A stretch of DNA of 64,000 nucleotides from NCBI RefSeq assembly GCF_014805625.2, contig NW_023998450.1, positions 535,172 to 599,171 on the forward strand, given 5' to 3'. Source of the stretch: Glossina fuscipes. Taxonomy: Eukaryota > Arthropoda > Insecta > Diptera > Glossinidae. This document shows, piece after piece, positions 1 through 9,269 of this stretch. The notes below the pieces were generated by a model. It did no database searches. It was given only the letters and a program-made list of their open reading frames with translations, and was not told the origin of the DNA. Numbering within the stretch: position 1 is the stretch's first letter; every line of letters begins with the position of its first letter. The position numbers were made by a program, and so were the translations under genes.

Positions 1-215
1 GCATTTAATTTGAAAAGTCTTAGTGACGGTTTAAGAATGGCAAATGAGCTTGGCGATTTCTTTATGAACATTGATCCGTCTATGGAACGAAGTCTTAGTT
101 TTAAGAGGAAAATTGCTAATGCGACGGCTGTGTATCAGTCTAAATTAAAAGAGTTTTTAAAAACTGCCAAGCAAGAGAAATTTACAAAATTCTTCAAACC
201 ATTGCCTAAACCTTA
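1..215 (+). CDS. Tigger/pogo-like transposase, C-terminal end (partial)
   Basis: The frame is open at the left edge and stops at 213-215, giving about 70 codons. This is the tail of a transposase that cuts and pastes its own element; the catalytic DDE core would lie to the left. The sequence is helical and charged and ends in KQEKFTKFFKPLPKP. The stretch Q-E-K-F-T-K-F-F fits the PCNA-interacting (PIP-box) pattern Q-x-x-hydrophobic-x-x-F-F, with F instead of the usual I/L/M. PIP-like tails are known at the C-termini of pogo/Tigger transposases, where they link transposition to replication factors. The flanking Tigger-style end supports the call. An unrelated protein tail is possible but less likely. 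Confidence 0.55.
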
Positions 216-447
216 AGTTAATTAATCAAAATGTTCAAAAACTTCAATTAAATTGATTTTTTTTTATTTTGTTATCTAGGATTCCCCTGTAATTCCATAT
301 AAATTACTATTCCGTATTCACGGTTTCCTTTTTTTACTTTGTCACCTATCCCATATAATCCCATATAAATTACCATTCCGTATTCAAGGTTTCTGTATTC
401 GCGGCATTTTTGTGGAACGTATCCCCCGCGAATAAGGAGCTCTTATT
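1..447 (+). mobile_element. 3' end of a Tigger/pogo-type DNA transposon
   Basis: The window opens inside this element. A transposase C-terminus (to 215) is followed by a non-coding end. The reverse complement of about 413-438 reads CTCCTTATTCGCGGGGGATA and continues with CGTTCC, which I recognise as the terminal sequence style of Tigger-like elements. TATTCGCGG (396-404) and CCGCGAATA (426-434) form a perfect 9-bp inverted pair. A 34-bp block at 295-328 recurs directly at 361-394 with about three differences. The exact outer end and TA target site could not be fixed; it probably lies near 440-450. The 5' end lies outside the window. Confidence 0.65.
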
Positions 448-869
448 GACAATTAACATTTTCCGTTATTTAGTAGTTTCCAATCTTTTTCTAGTGAATG
501 GTTTCTTTGGCCTAAATTACTAAATAATAAACAGCCAACAAAAAAAAGAGAAAAAGTTAAAAATGTTTCGATTTCGGATTTTCCGATATTACCAATCAGT
601 GCAATCTTTCCGACTGAGAAATCCATCCGTCCTTCGACGGATGCTAGAATGACAATTTTCCAAATTAGTCCTTTCGCTCTAAAAATGCCATAGACAGCAT
701 TACAACTTATATAGACACAATCTCCGTTCTACGCGTTGCTAATTTACTTGTCCACGCCGAAAGCCGAGCGCGACGGAACATACTTCAAAGTCAAAATCAC
801 TAGCAAATTTATGTTCAATGTCCGCTGAACTACACGACAAACTTAACTCAGTGAAAGACGCAATTTATG
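448..869. other. No gene seen between Tigger end and LINE remnant
   Basis: No protein frame or RNA gene was recognised. From about 720 onward the GC content rises and short peptides appear in shifted frames, so this may be the decayed N-terminal part of the LINE ORF1 that follows, but I could not align it. Confidence 0.3.
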
Positions 870-873
870 CCCC

Positions 874-1452
874 GTGCTTAAAGCACATACTGAAAGACGA
901 AATAGTTCGCGAAATGAGCAATCAAAGCTCGAGACTGAAGTTTATAAATTTACTAAATTAAATGACGGCGGCAAAACTCGTTCTCCTACAAGAAGGACAA
1001 TTACGACCTTTGATCGTTATCGGTTACCGCAGACACTCGATCTGGCTTGGTACAAGTGTAAAGAGGAACGCAAAAAAAGATGTAACAATGCCCCATCTTC
1101 TGCTAACTGTGGTCTTCTTCCGCACGATGAAAGATGTACGCGTAGTTCGTGCATAAATTGCAATGATCAGCGTTCGGCGTCAGACAAGCAATGCCTACGT
1201 TATATACAAGTGCGTGAAATTCTAAAAATCAAAACAGAAAATTACTGTAGCATGGGCGAACAAGAAACTAAAACTCTAACAAACGTAATATCAACGTTGC
1301 CGTTGCTTCGCAAATCGAGCCTAATAAGCCTTCAACTCCAACTCCTTCCAATGACAAATGTGTTCTTCTCTCAACCAAAAACCATATTGAGAAAGAGCGT
1401 TGGCGTTTTTGTAAAATCCAATATCTCTCACAAACGCATTATTTTAAGCTAA
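874..1452 (+). pseudogene. LINE ORF1 (gag-like, zinc knuckle) remnant
   Basis: ORF1 proteins of I-type LINEs bind the element RNA through CCHC zinc knuckles. This 192-codon frame contains ANCGLLPHDERC and then CINCNDQRSASDKQCLRYIQ, which match the last two knuckles followed by the conserved tail that begins after the final cysteine (IQVREILKIKTEN). In the last knuckle, spaced C-x2-C-x3-[H]-x6-C, the histidine is replaced by arginine. The preceding knuckle has lost its first cysteine. These changes and the disordered N-terminal part show a dead copy. The first ATG of the frame is probably not the original start; upstream sequence is shifted out of frame. Confidence 0.7.
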
Positions 1453-1704
1453 AACATAAAAGCCATAGCGATACAAATCCTAAACATAAAATTTACAGTT
1501 CCTTGCGCTCTATATCCCATCTTCAAATTGTTTTCTCAGCAAGGGCTGAGCAAGGGCTCATTTATTCTCCGCACTTTCCTTCACTTTAATTATATGCAGC
1601 GACTTTACCAGCTAGAACACCATCTGGGGCTTAAGGGGGAATAACAGTCGTGGTACTTTTGTAGGAAAGGCCTTCATTTAAAGCAATTTCGCCATTTTGA
1701 ACGA

Positions 1705-1870
1705 TGGAAATCCGCTTGAGTAGCCGAGTAGGCAAGAGTCTCAACTGAATGGTCCTGGGTTCAACTCTCATGTGCATAGAGCTTTTACTAAAAGCCGAAA
1801 GCCTTAGATGCTAGTACTTTAAGAGTTTACTTTTAGAATTTATTCTCTGGCTAAATTTATAATAATAATA
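1705..1870 (+). repeat. tRNA-derived SINE-like element
   Basis: TAGCCGAGTAGG (1721-1732) matches the Pol III A-box consensus TRGCNNAGYNGG at every position. GGTTCAACTC (1758-1767) matches the B-box core GWTCRANNC. The two boxes are 37 nt apart start to start, shorter than in a normal tRNA, and the flanking 7-mers do not pair as an acceptor stem. It is therefore not a functional tRNA gene. A tRNA-unrelated body follows (from about 1770) and ends in AT-rich repeats near 1855-1875. This is the classic SINE layout. The ends are approximate. Confidence 0.5.
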
Positions 1871-1978
1871 TTAACAAATGATGGAAGACCGACGCCTTTT
1901 TCAACTCATCACACCTTTTTGTATATTGATATAATATGTTGCTCTCCACCACTTCTTCCTCTGGTTTCCTGATCTATT

Positions 1979-2218
1979 TCTGATGATCTTTATAATAGGG
2001 ATCACTTTCCAATCATAATCGATCTTAAGCTTTTAAACTTCTCTGTTACTCCGGCAAAACAGGCTAAATTCCTCCTAGATAGAGTGAAGCGGATTAATTA
2101 CTGCAAACAGGCCGAGTCATTTAACGGCACCTGCAACCACGACGCTGCTATTATTACTAAGGCCATTCGCACGGCTGCTCATTTCCGCCACCTTTTTAAA
2201 GGAGCTATGCTTCCTTAA
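1979..2218 (+). pseudogene. LINE ORF2 endonuclease C-terminus and linker fragment
   Basis: An 80-codon stop-free stretch without an initiating ATG. It reads SDDLYNRDHFPIIIDL near its start, matching the final S-D-H-x-P-I block of apurinic-like endonucleases in LINE ORF2, where the histidine is catalytic. It continues with a linker-like segment ending KAIRTAAHFRHLF, similar to the region that joins endonuclease and RT in I-type elements. Upstream, stops interrupt the endonuclease and no further blocks could be aligned. The position between the ORF1 and RT pieces fits one LINE copy. Confidence 0.6.
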
Positions 2219-2910
2219 TAGAACAGCACGCTTTTTGTAAGGAAAAACCAAATTGGATTTAAAAGATATTCCCATCATGGTCATATGTTATTATATAAAA
2301 AGCCAATGTTTTGTTCAGAAAGGACTTACGTTCAAAGGCACTTAGTTTTGAACTGTTTTTTTGAATTCGAACGAAATTCCGGCTATCTACACTTCCATTA
2401 GAACTTTAACTGACGCAAGTAAATTATTTTAGAAAAGTGTGTTGGGAGTACTCCTCTAACAGCAACTTCTCCGGTGCCAACATCGAAAAAAAAGAAATTC
2501 AGTTTCTCCTTCGAATGCTATTGACAGATGGGCCATGTTCCTGGGAAATTGTACATCTGCATTATAACCGAAAACTTGTCTTTCCAAATCGAAGAGGAGT
2601 ACACCTGGTATGGATTGCATCTCATACCAAGTGATCAGTGCCTTGTCTAATTCAAGTACAAAAAAATTTCTGAACTTAATTAATGTGGTTTTTCTGACTG
2701 GCCTTATACTCTACATGTGGAAACTGGCAGCAGTTGTTCCAACATCAAAGTAAAAAATTTCTCCATCGCATCACAAAGATTTCCTCTTTCTGTAACGCTT
2801 TTTGAGATCGCTTTCAATAAAATTAGTAAAATCTTTGCCGTGTACCGAGAATCGAACATTGCCTCTATGCGGACAATGTATGCATTTTAACAAACGTAAA
2901 AAATTGCACG
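2219..2910 (+). other. Middle of LINE remnant, mostly unreadable
   Basis: This should hold the RT fingers and palm of the LINE, but no RT block is legible. A 65-codon frame at 2437-2634 has no recognisable motif. A minus-strand SINE-like piece lies at about 2790-2880. The rest may be insertion or decay. Confidence 0.3.
2790..2880 (-). repeat. Second SINE-like fragment (minus strand)
   Basis: On the minus strand GTTCGATTCTCGG fits a Pol III B box. The following bases (...AAGATTTTACTAA) resemble those after the B box of the element at 1705-1870 (...GAGCTTTTACTAA). No convincing A box is visible, so this is either a truncated relative or a different tRNA-derived piece. Confidence 0.3.
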
Positions 2911-3325
2911 ATGGCAATCAACATCCTCAAAATTATTGGGCAAGAGATCTACATATGGGCAACCTTGTCATTCGCTAAAATTTCAATACAAAAATCAAAA
3001 AGGAAAACGCACATTTGTCGGAAGCAGATATGTGATGCAGGAAATCGACTGATGAATATTAATGAATTACCGGTACAAAATGTGCAGATGCCCCATATCC
3101 TCGGGCTAACGTTTTCCAACAAATATCATGGGAAAACACACTGTCTTCTGTTCCATTTTAACAAGGGTGAATTTTATAAAACAAGTTGCTTGGGAAAGCC
3201 AAGCGCACATTAACACTACTGCTTATCTTACCAAAATGCTTGGCTTAAGCAACACCGACTATGCTCTCATGTTCAATAGCCGCCAATCTAACATCAACAT
3301 CCTTAAACCAGTCTACCAATAATCC
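2911..3325 (+). pseudogene. LINE reverse transcriptase C-terminal region
   Basis: Two overlapping frames (2911-3213, then 3128-3322) together cover the region after the RT active site. PHILGLTFSNKYHGKTH matches the conserved block that reads roughly FLG-x-x-F-D-x-K-L-x-W-x-x-H in LINE RTs. The second frame continues with AHINTTAYLTKMLGLSNTDYA and NILKPVY, matching the later thumb block (...S-x-L-D-Y-G..., ...L-x-x-L...). A frameshift near 3150 separates them. The catalytic YADD box itself is not visible. It encoded the enzyme that copies LINE RNA into DNA; it is non-functional here. Confidence 0.65.
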
Positions 3326-3426
3326 TTTAGGCTATGCCTTTCGGTTGAAGACCATCAACAATATTATAAAGTGGTTTCCCAGCTTTAAAAAATAGACCTT
3401 TTGAGTTAAAAGCTAAAATCGTCTTC

Positions 3427-4030
3427 ATGCTTCTTAACGCAAACAAATCTACTCTTGGTGAAGATGTGAGAAAGATTATTATTGCCAAGAAAATTCGAAG
3501 GCGACCATCTGCAATTGACCATTGTTCGTATGTCACAAAGGAATTGAAAAATACCTTAAAAATTTTCTGCCAATTCGATCTTAAACCTCCATGGGTTTTA
3601 AAAGACTAACCTTTTGACATTTCGCTGTCTACGTGTAAGAAAGGAAACACTACAGATTACGTCTTCAGATATTTAATTTCCTAAAAAAAACTAAGTATTG
3701 GAGAGAAACGGTTGGAATCATTTATATATAGATGGTGCAATCGGTCTGCCATCTGCTTGTGCCGTAGTAGACGCTACATGACAGGTTCTTCTTAATCACG
3801 TACTTCACAAAAATGCTTCAGCTTTCACCATCGATGCCAGAGCTATCTTTCACGCTGCGAATTTTACTGATAAACACAAACTCAAAACCGTCATTGTTAC
3901 TGATAGTTTGTCGGCATTAAATGCTATGCGGAATCCTTCGACTTCGAGATGGAACGCCATCAACAAATTAAGGAACATCGCCAAACTGACACGCGCGAGA
4001 TTGTACGCTTTTGATTATTCTATGGTTTAA
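3427..4030 (+). pseudogene. LINE tether and RNase H domain remnant
   Basis: After a Pro-Pro-Trp block (KPPWVLKD, ending at 3609) an RNase H-like frame runs from 3731 (DGAIGLPSACAVVDA) to 4030, interrupted by one TGA at 3779-3781. FTIDARAIFHAA corresponds to the second catalytic block, with Asp where Glu is usual. VIVTDSLSALNAMRNPSTSR carries the third catalytic Asp and the typical S-L-S-A-L motif. RNase H removes template RNA during reverse transcription in I-type LINEs. The substituted acidic residue and the stop show inactivity. This domain is what places the element in the I group. Confidence 0.75.
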
Positions 4031-4478
4031 ATTTTTCTTATTGTTTTATACGGGTTTAAAGCTAAGTATTTGTAAAAATATAAAAGTATTAAAGGTATAA
4101 ACTACATTAAAATTTTGTGATTTTCATTTTGGTTCTTGCGATTAGCACTTGTGCTCGCGATAATAAATCTCTTTCGACGTTTTTTTTCTTCCTTTGATGT
4201 TAACAGCTTTTCTCTTGGTTTGTTTACCGTTGCTTCAGTAGTGTAAATTTTACGTGTAATTTAAGAGATAATTTTTCTGACTTTTATTCTCTCTTTTTAT
4301 CGTGCTTCAAGTTTGGTTTTGCCTTCGCTTGTTCTTTTGCTCTACTGTTACAGTAAAAAGGTAACGGAGAAGTTTTCTTATATTTCTTAAATTTGTCAAT
4401 AAATGTAGTATTGTGGATTCGTTTGAATTTGTTCTTTTTCGTTCTAATAATTCACTTCTCTCTTTTTCTTGACTTGAC

Positions 4479-5211
4479 ATGCGGTACTTATATACACCAT
4501 GTCGCGCAAAAATAGGCCCGCAATCGGATAGACTCGTTTCGTGCTGGCTTTGCGATCGCTTTGGTAATGAAAAGTGTGCCGTTATTCTCGGCCGTGCTGT
4601 TGACGCAGGCGCTGACTCTTCTAAAGGCTTAACACGGTCATGTTCTGACTGTAGGCAGCGAAACATTGATTTTACAAACTTTTGACGGAGACGCGAAATG
4701 GTTTTTCGAAATCTCGGCTCCTTGTGTTAAAACTAATAAAGAGCAATATAAAGCACCCTCTCCCCCTGGCTGTTCGAGTGTGAATGCTGGTCACCAAACT
4801 GGGCATGTCGCACAAGCTGCTCCTTTGATAACCCCATCTATATTCTCCCCAATTCAAAACTCCACAGTCGTGAACCCTACTGCTCCTAGTAGTAATGACA
4901 TTTTCTTAACGGCAGTTCCTCCCAGAAAAGTAATATTTGTGTCAAGTCTGGCACCTGATACATCTGTGGATAATATGAAAGGTTATTTGGCGGCGAAAGT
5001 CCCATCAGTCAACTTAAATCCCGTTAGCATTTTCAAAATGGCTCCTTCTCAATCTAAAGCAATTGCTTCTTTTAATAGTGTTTCGACTGGAAATAGTGAT
5101 ATGTTGTTAGATAAACCACTGTGGCCAGTAGGATCCTTGATAAAGGAATTTATCCCTCATGATCGTCCCCGTAATACTAAACCAGTAGTCCTGTCGGCTT
5201 CAAAAAACTAA
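4479..5211 (+). pseudogene. CR1-like ORF1, copy A
   Basis: ORF1 binds RNA and chaperones retrotransposition. The N-terminal part (4479-4685) carries a PHD-like cysteine pattern: C-x-A-K, then CWLCDRFGNEKCA, then SCSDCRQRN. A frameshift near 4670 leads into the second part, 4666-5211. That part ends with an RRM-like C-terminal domain (PPRKVIFVSSLAPDTSVDN, then LWPVGSLIKEFIPHDRPRN). Compared with copy C, roughly 90 codons are missing between the zinc finger and a Ser/Pro-rich linker. The frame ends at TAA 5209-5211 directly after the slippery heptamer described separately. Confidence 0.75.
5202..5208 (+). promoter_or_regulatory. Candidate -1 ribosomal frameshift site, copy A
   Basis: In the ORF1 frame the codons read TCA AAA AAC TAA, so A AAA AAC occupies 5202-5208 and the stop follows at once. 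This is a canonical X XXY YYZ slippery heptamer. The -1 frame is open from 5181 and continues without a stop to 5624 into the endonuclease. The same arrangement exists in copy C at 62969-62975. Termination with reinitiation is the main alternative. Confidence 0.55.
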
Positions 5212-6115
5212 ATATTTCTTCAGGATCACTATCTCTCATTTATCAAAATATTAGGGGCCTAAATTCAAAAATCCGTTCTATCTTCTTAAATTCAGTGGAC
5301 ACGGAGTTCTCCTGTTTGACCTTCACTGAATCTTGGTTAAAACTTAATCTACATTCTTCGGGACTTTTCTACAGTTCTTTCCACGTTTTCAGATATGATC
5401 CATTGTATCGCATTGGTGGTGGGGTATTAATTGCAATATCTTCGTCATTTCCGTCCAAATCAATTGCATTTCCTACTACTCCTGACGTTGAATTTATCGC
5501 CATTCGAGCGAAAATGCCTAATAAACAACTATTTATAACCTGCTCCTATATTCCCCCAAATTCTGATATGTCCATATATAAGAAACAGGCCGCCCTCATT
5601 TGTGAAGTGGCCAAGCAGCCGTGACCCACCGATTTGATAGTTGTGTTGGTCGACTTCGATTTGCCTCAAGTCACTTGGTGTAACAGTGATAATTCTGGCT
5701 GTTTGATTCCTACTTCAACATCTGACAGAGGTGTTGTGTTCTTTAACGAATTATTTGATCATAATTTAGTTCAATATAACAGTATCCCTAATTGTAATGG
5801 TAGACTGCTTGATCTCTGCTTTGCCAATTTCCTGAGATTAGTGTAAGTCGTTGTCCATGTTTTAGCTTACCTGAGGATCTTTATCATCCAGCAATATGTA
5901 TTTCCTTTCATCACAAGCATGATGGTTCGTTGAACTGTTTTAATGTTCCAAATCCAACCCTTTCAAATAATCATTACGATTTTCATGAAATCAGTATTGT
6001 ATTGCTAAAATATCATCTTTCACATGTAAAGCCTGATTGCTCAACCGGAAGTATTGAAAGCTTAATGTCATTGTTCTACATTAAAGCTAGTTACTGCTGT
6101 ATCTGTCCCGATTAA
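5208..6115 (+). pseudogene. CR1-like ORF2 endonuclease domain, copy A
   Basis: The endonuclease nicks the genomic target that primes reverse transcription. From the frameshift site the frame reads through LSLIYQNIRGLNSK (metal-binding Asn), FTESWLK (catalytic Glu) and GGGVLIAI, and stops at a TGA at 5622-5624. After the stop the homology resumes at 5634-5846: the catalytic GDFN box has become VDFD, then LPQVTWC follows. A further shift is needed to reach the region at about 5850-5900, where LPEDLYHPAICIS matches the final histidine block. The altered GDFN box and the stops show the domain is dead. Copy C preserves GDFN. Confidence 0.75.
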
Positions 6116-6532
6116 GCAGTGCCGAGCTCGAAGCAGGTGCAACTCATGGTTTCATAGGACAATTAAATATTACAAGAACAGAAAAAACACGCTACTCAAA
6201 ATATATTCGAAAAGTAGCTCTGCTCTTGACTATTTCGCTTAGTCGATGGCAAGGCATAGATTTAACTCCTTTAACCATTATTACTGCAGATACCTGCAGT
6301 TCATTAGATCCTCTCTGTTCACTAATCCTAAATACTTTTTAAATTTGTTAACTCAATAAGAAAAATTTCCACATACCCCTCTCATGTTTCTTTTAATGCA
6401 TCTGATTCCGCGGATAATTTTGAAATCTCAAATCTGTTCGCTGAGTACTTCCGCCGAAACTTTTCGACTGCTAATTCTGATTTATCCGCAAACTACCCAT
6501 ATCCTATAACTAACTAAGTTTCAATTCCTAAT
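6116..6532 (+). pseudogene. CR1-like ORF2 linker between endonuclease and RT, copy A
   Basis: This basic region (RTIKYYKNRKN-like) links endonuclease and RT. It contains a TAG at about 6239-6241, in a frame that is open in the part of copy C still visible. The same TAG occurs in copy B at about 23,461. Further short shifts follow (TAA near 6356). No independent gene is present. Confidence 0.6.
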
Positions 6533-8085
6533 TTGGTTATTGCTGAAGATGATGTTTTTAAAGGCTTGAGCTCTCTAAAATATAGTTGTGCGCCTGGACC
6601 TGATGGAATTCCATCACGTGTACTTAAATCTTGCGCTGTCGAGTTATATGGTGTTATTTCTAAGATTTTTAAGCCGTCCTTGAATTTAGGTGGTTTTCCT
6701 TTCTGTTGGAAGAGTGGTTTCCTTATTCCTATTCACAAAAGTGAAAGTAGACAACTTGTTGAGAACTACAGAGGCATAGCCAAGTTGAATGTCTTGCCTA
6801 AGTTGTTTAAGCGAATTGTGACTCAGCATTTGGCATTTGCCATTAATTCGTATATTTCTCCACACCAGCATGGCTTTCGAAAGGGTGATCTACGGTCACC
6901 AATTTGTTAGAGTTTACTTGTCATGTTTTCAAGGCTTTTTCAAAGGATGTAAGCAAAGTATTTGATTTAGTTAACCATAACCTACTTATCTTTAAACTGC
7001 AAAACTGTGGCTTCTCTTTCTATTTAGTGAAATGAATGAGCTCTTATCTGCACAATAGATCCTTCAGGATTCTGTTTAACTTCATCACCTCGGATGAATT
7101 CCCCATGACGTCTGACGCACCTCAAGGCAGCCGTTTAGGTCCCATTTTATTTAATTTATACATTAACGATCTTCCATCGGGGGTTTATTCCAGCCAGGTC
7201 TTAAAGTATGCTGATAATGTGAAACTGTTTTCTTCCTTCTTTGTTGAATCACAATTACATCAGCTTCAAATTGACTTCAATAACTTGGTTGCACGGTGCC
7301 CTTTGAATCTTCTGAAACTAAATCTGAGTAAACGTAAGAAGCTTTCTCTCTCAAGAAGAAAGTGACTCATTACTTAGTATTTCATAGATTCACATACGTT
7401 GGAGGACGTCGATTCGATCACAGATTTAGGCGTTCTACTTGACCATAGATTACGTTTTTACTTGCATACTGAGCTTTCATTAAGCAAAACTAGGTCCGCG
7501 CTAGGTTTTATAAAGAGGTGGTGCAAAGAGCTTGGGGATCCTTACATTACGAAAAGGCTCTATATGTGTATGGTCGGACCTATACTCTAGTATGCCTCTG
7601 TTGTGTGGTCTCCTTCAAGTAGGTGCTATGTAGATTCAATTGAATTTGTTCAAAAGCAATTCTTACTATTTGGCCTCAGGAATTTGAGTTTGGATCCGCT
7701 TGCTTCTCTTCCCCTCTATTAGAATAAGTTGCTTCTGTTGTCCTTACCGTCTTTCGTGAAACGTAGATTTGTTCTTGGCGTTTCCTTTGTAATCAAAGTA
7801 ATAACTGGTGCTATTGACTCGCCTGCATTACTTGGTGAAATAAGCTTTAATGTCCCCAACCGCTTCTTTAGGCACTTTATCTTGGTTAAGCTTAGTCAGT
7901 GTAAATATAATTATGATCTGTTTAATCCGCTCAGAATTGTTTGCGAGAACTTAAGCGACGTCTATCACTTCTTCTCATTATTGCACTCTTTAAAGTCCAT
8001 TAGCGCAATATTGCTTAATGCGCCTAATTTACCTATGCTCTTACCGTTAAAACGCCACGATGTGTCGAAAATGAATTGTTGTTAA
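6533..8085 (+). pseudogene. CR1-like reverse transcriptase, copy A
   Basis: The fingers and palm are at 6533-6910, with the RT block APGPDGIPSRVLKSC and later HQHGFRKG. A frameshift at about 6884-6888 (shared with copy B) produces an early stop. The palm resumes at 7036-7365 with PQGSRLGPILFNLYINDLPS. The catalytic box at 7207-7218 reads YADN instead of YADD, so one metal-binding Asp is lost. Thumb and C-terminal parts follow in shifted frames at 7399-7590 and 7729-8085 (VIKVITGAIDSPALLGEI). The enzyme would have copied the LINE RNA at a nicked target; this copy cannot. Confidence 0.8.
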
Positions 8086-8344
8086 CTATTATCGGTTGCC
8101 AAGCTTATGCATGTTTGCGATGTTTTAGGGGTTGATTTGCAATTTGGTCCTGTACCGGTTGTAAGTGTGGCTCTATGCTAGTTGTGTACATGCTTTTTTT
8201 TCCTTCTTATTTGTTTTATTATACTTATACTAAGTTTTAATACTAATTAATATAAGTTTTGCTTTAAGTGCCAATTGAACTCGACTGTTATTAGTTTAGT
8301 TGAGTTTCATGTATAAATAGAATTAGAATTAATAAATAAATAAA

Positions 8345-9260
8345 CACCCGGCGAATAAGCTAAAATGCTTTGGATTTCAAGTCATAAATATGCATAATAT
8401 GGGATATAAATAAACTGATCGAGCGGCGAGGTATGCTGCTTCTGCATCTTTAATTATGGATGATGTCATGGAAAAGTTGGATCTTCTAAAATACATTGGA
8501 AGGAAAGTTAAAGAGAAAATTATGGACGGAAATCTATCTATCATCAAGATCAAAACATATTCGCTTTGATCATGCAATTGCGACTCACTAATGGATCTTA
8601 AAGAAGTCTGCTTTTTTCGTCAATTTCATTATACCCTTATATGCTCACACGTCTCATTATAATTTTTTCTGCCTCTTTTTTCTTACAATAAGAATTATAT
8701 TCGATCTCCTATTAATCACAATTTGTCGAAAATACGTGAACAATATTAACAGTTATGAAACCTTAGTTCAGACAGTCTTAGCCTTTTCCTAATTGTAAAT
8801 AATCTAATAAGCATCCAAAATTCTTATATGGTTTATTCCTGACAAAATATCTGTTCGGCGTCGCCTTATCAGAGAAATTTATACCATGGCCTTCCGAAAA
8901 ACCGTTTTAAACCAAACATCTTGGTTATATGAAATTCGTTAAGGTCTTGTTACAATTAGTTTTCCATGCATCTTTCATATAGCTATGAGGAAAATTGAAA
9001 TTTTAGAATTAATGAGAATTGTTTCTAAACGATAATAGTTTTAAGTGTACTCTTCCTATCTAAATATTTTTTTTCGGTACAGAATAACCTCCGGGAACTA
9101 CTTTTAAAAACTTCATGAATTGAAATTATTCTGCTCCATCTGTTGAAAGACCCACACTTGTGCTATTTGATCAGAGATGATCAATCGTCGTTTGTTCACG
9201 GTTTTATAACAGCGACGACATCTTTTCTCATCTCTCTGCATTGATTATCAACTTCAGCTT
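8345..9260. other. No gene seen between two CR1-like pieces
   Basis: AT-rich sequence without recognisable coding or RNA features. A 66-codon minus-strand frame at 8377-8577 has no motif or homology that I can see. Confidence 0.4.
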
Positions 9261-9269
9261 CGCAACCCT

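Larger units (their letters stand above)
870..4030 (+). mobile_element. Decayed I-clade non-LTR retrotransposon (LINE)
   Basis: Pieces of one LINE lie in the correct order on the plus strand: ORF1 zinc-knuckle region (874-1452), endonuclease end and linker (1979-2218), RT palm/thumb end (about 2911-3325), the tether and an RNase H domain (3427-4030). ORF1 knuckles together with a C-terminal RNase H point to the I group (I, Loa, ingi and relatives) rather than Jockey or CR1, which lack RNase H. The frame is broken repeatedly, and the endonuclease N-terminus and most of the RT core are missing or unreadable. SINE-like pieces sit inside it, so it is older than those insertions. Outer limits are approximate. 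Confidence 0.7.
4200..8344 (+). mobile_element. CR1-like LINE, copy A (near full length, broken)
   Basis: Homology with copies B and C defines this element. It runs from a 5' UTR (GTAACGGAGAAG block near 4360, shared with copy B near 22,860) through ORF1, endonuclease, RT, a 3' UTR shared with the fragments at 9.3, 25.0 and 51.1 kb, and a short tail of AAAT units at about 8325-8344. The ORF1 PHD-like finger and the short-repeat 3' tail suit the CR1 group better than Jockey, but a tree would be needed. Coding capacity is lost through frameshifts, stops, an ORF1 internal deletion and a mutated RT active site. Copy A lies directly after the I-clade remnant; no target-site duplication was identified. 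Confidence 0.8.

Noticed and set aside
6686..6871. Identical 61-codon minus-strand frames at 6686-6871 and 23907-24092
   Set aside because: They are antisense shadows of the conserved RT region in CR1-like copies A and B; identity reflects LINE similarity.
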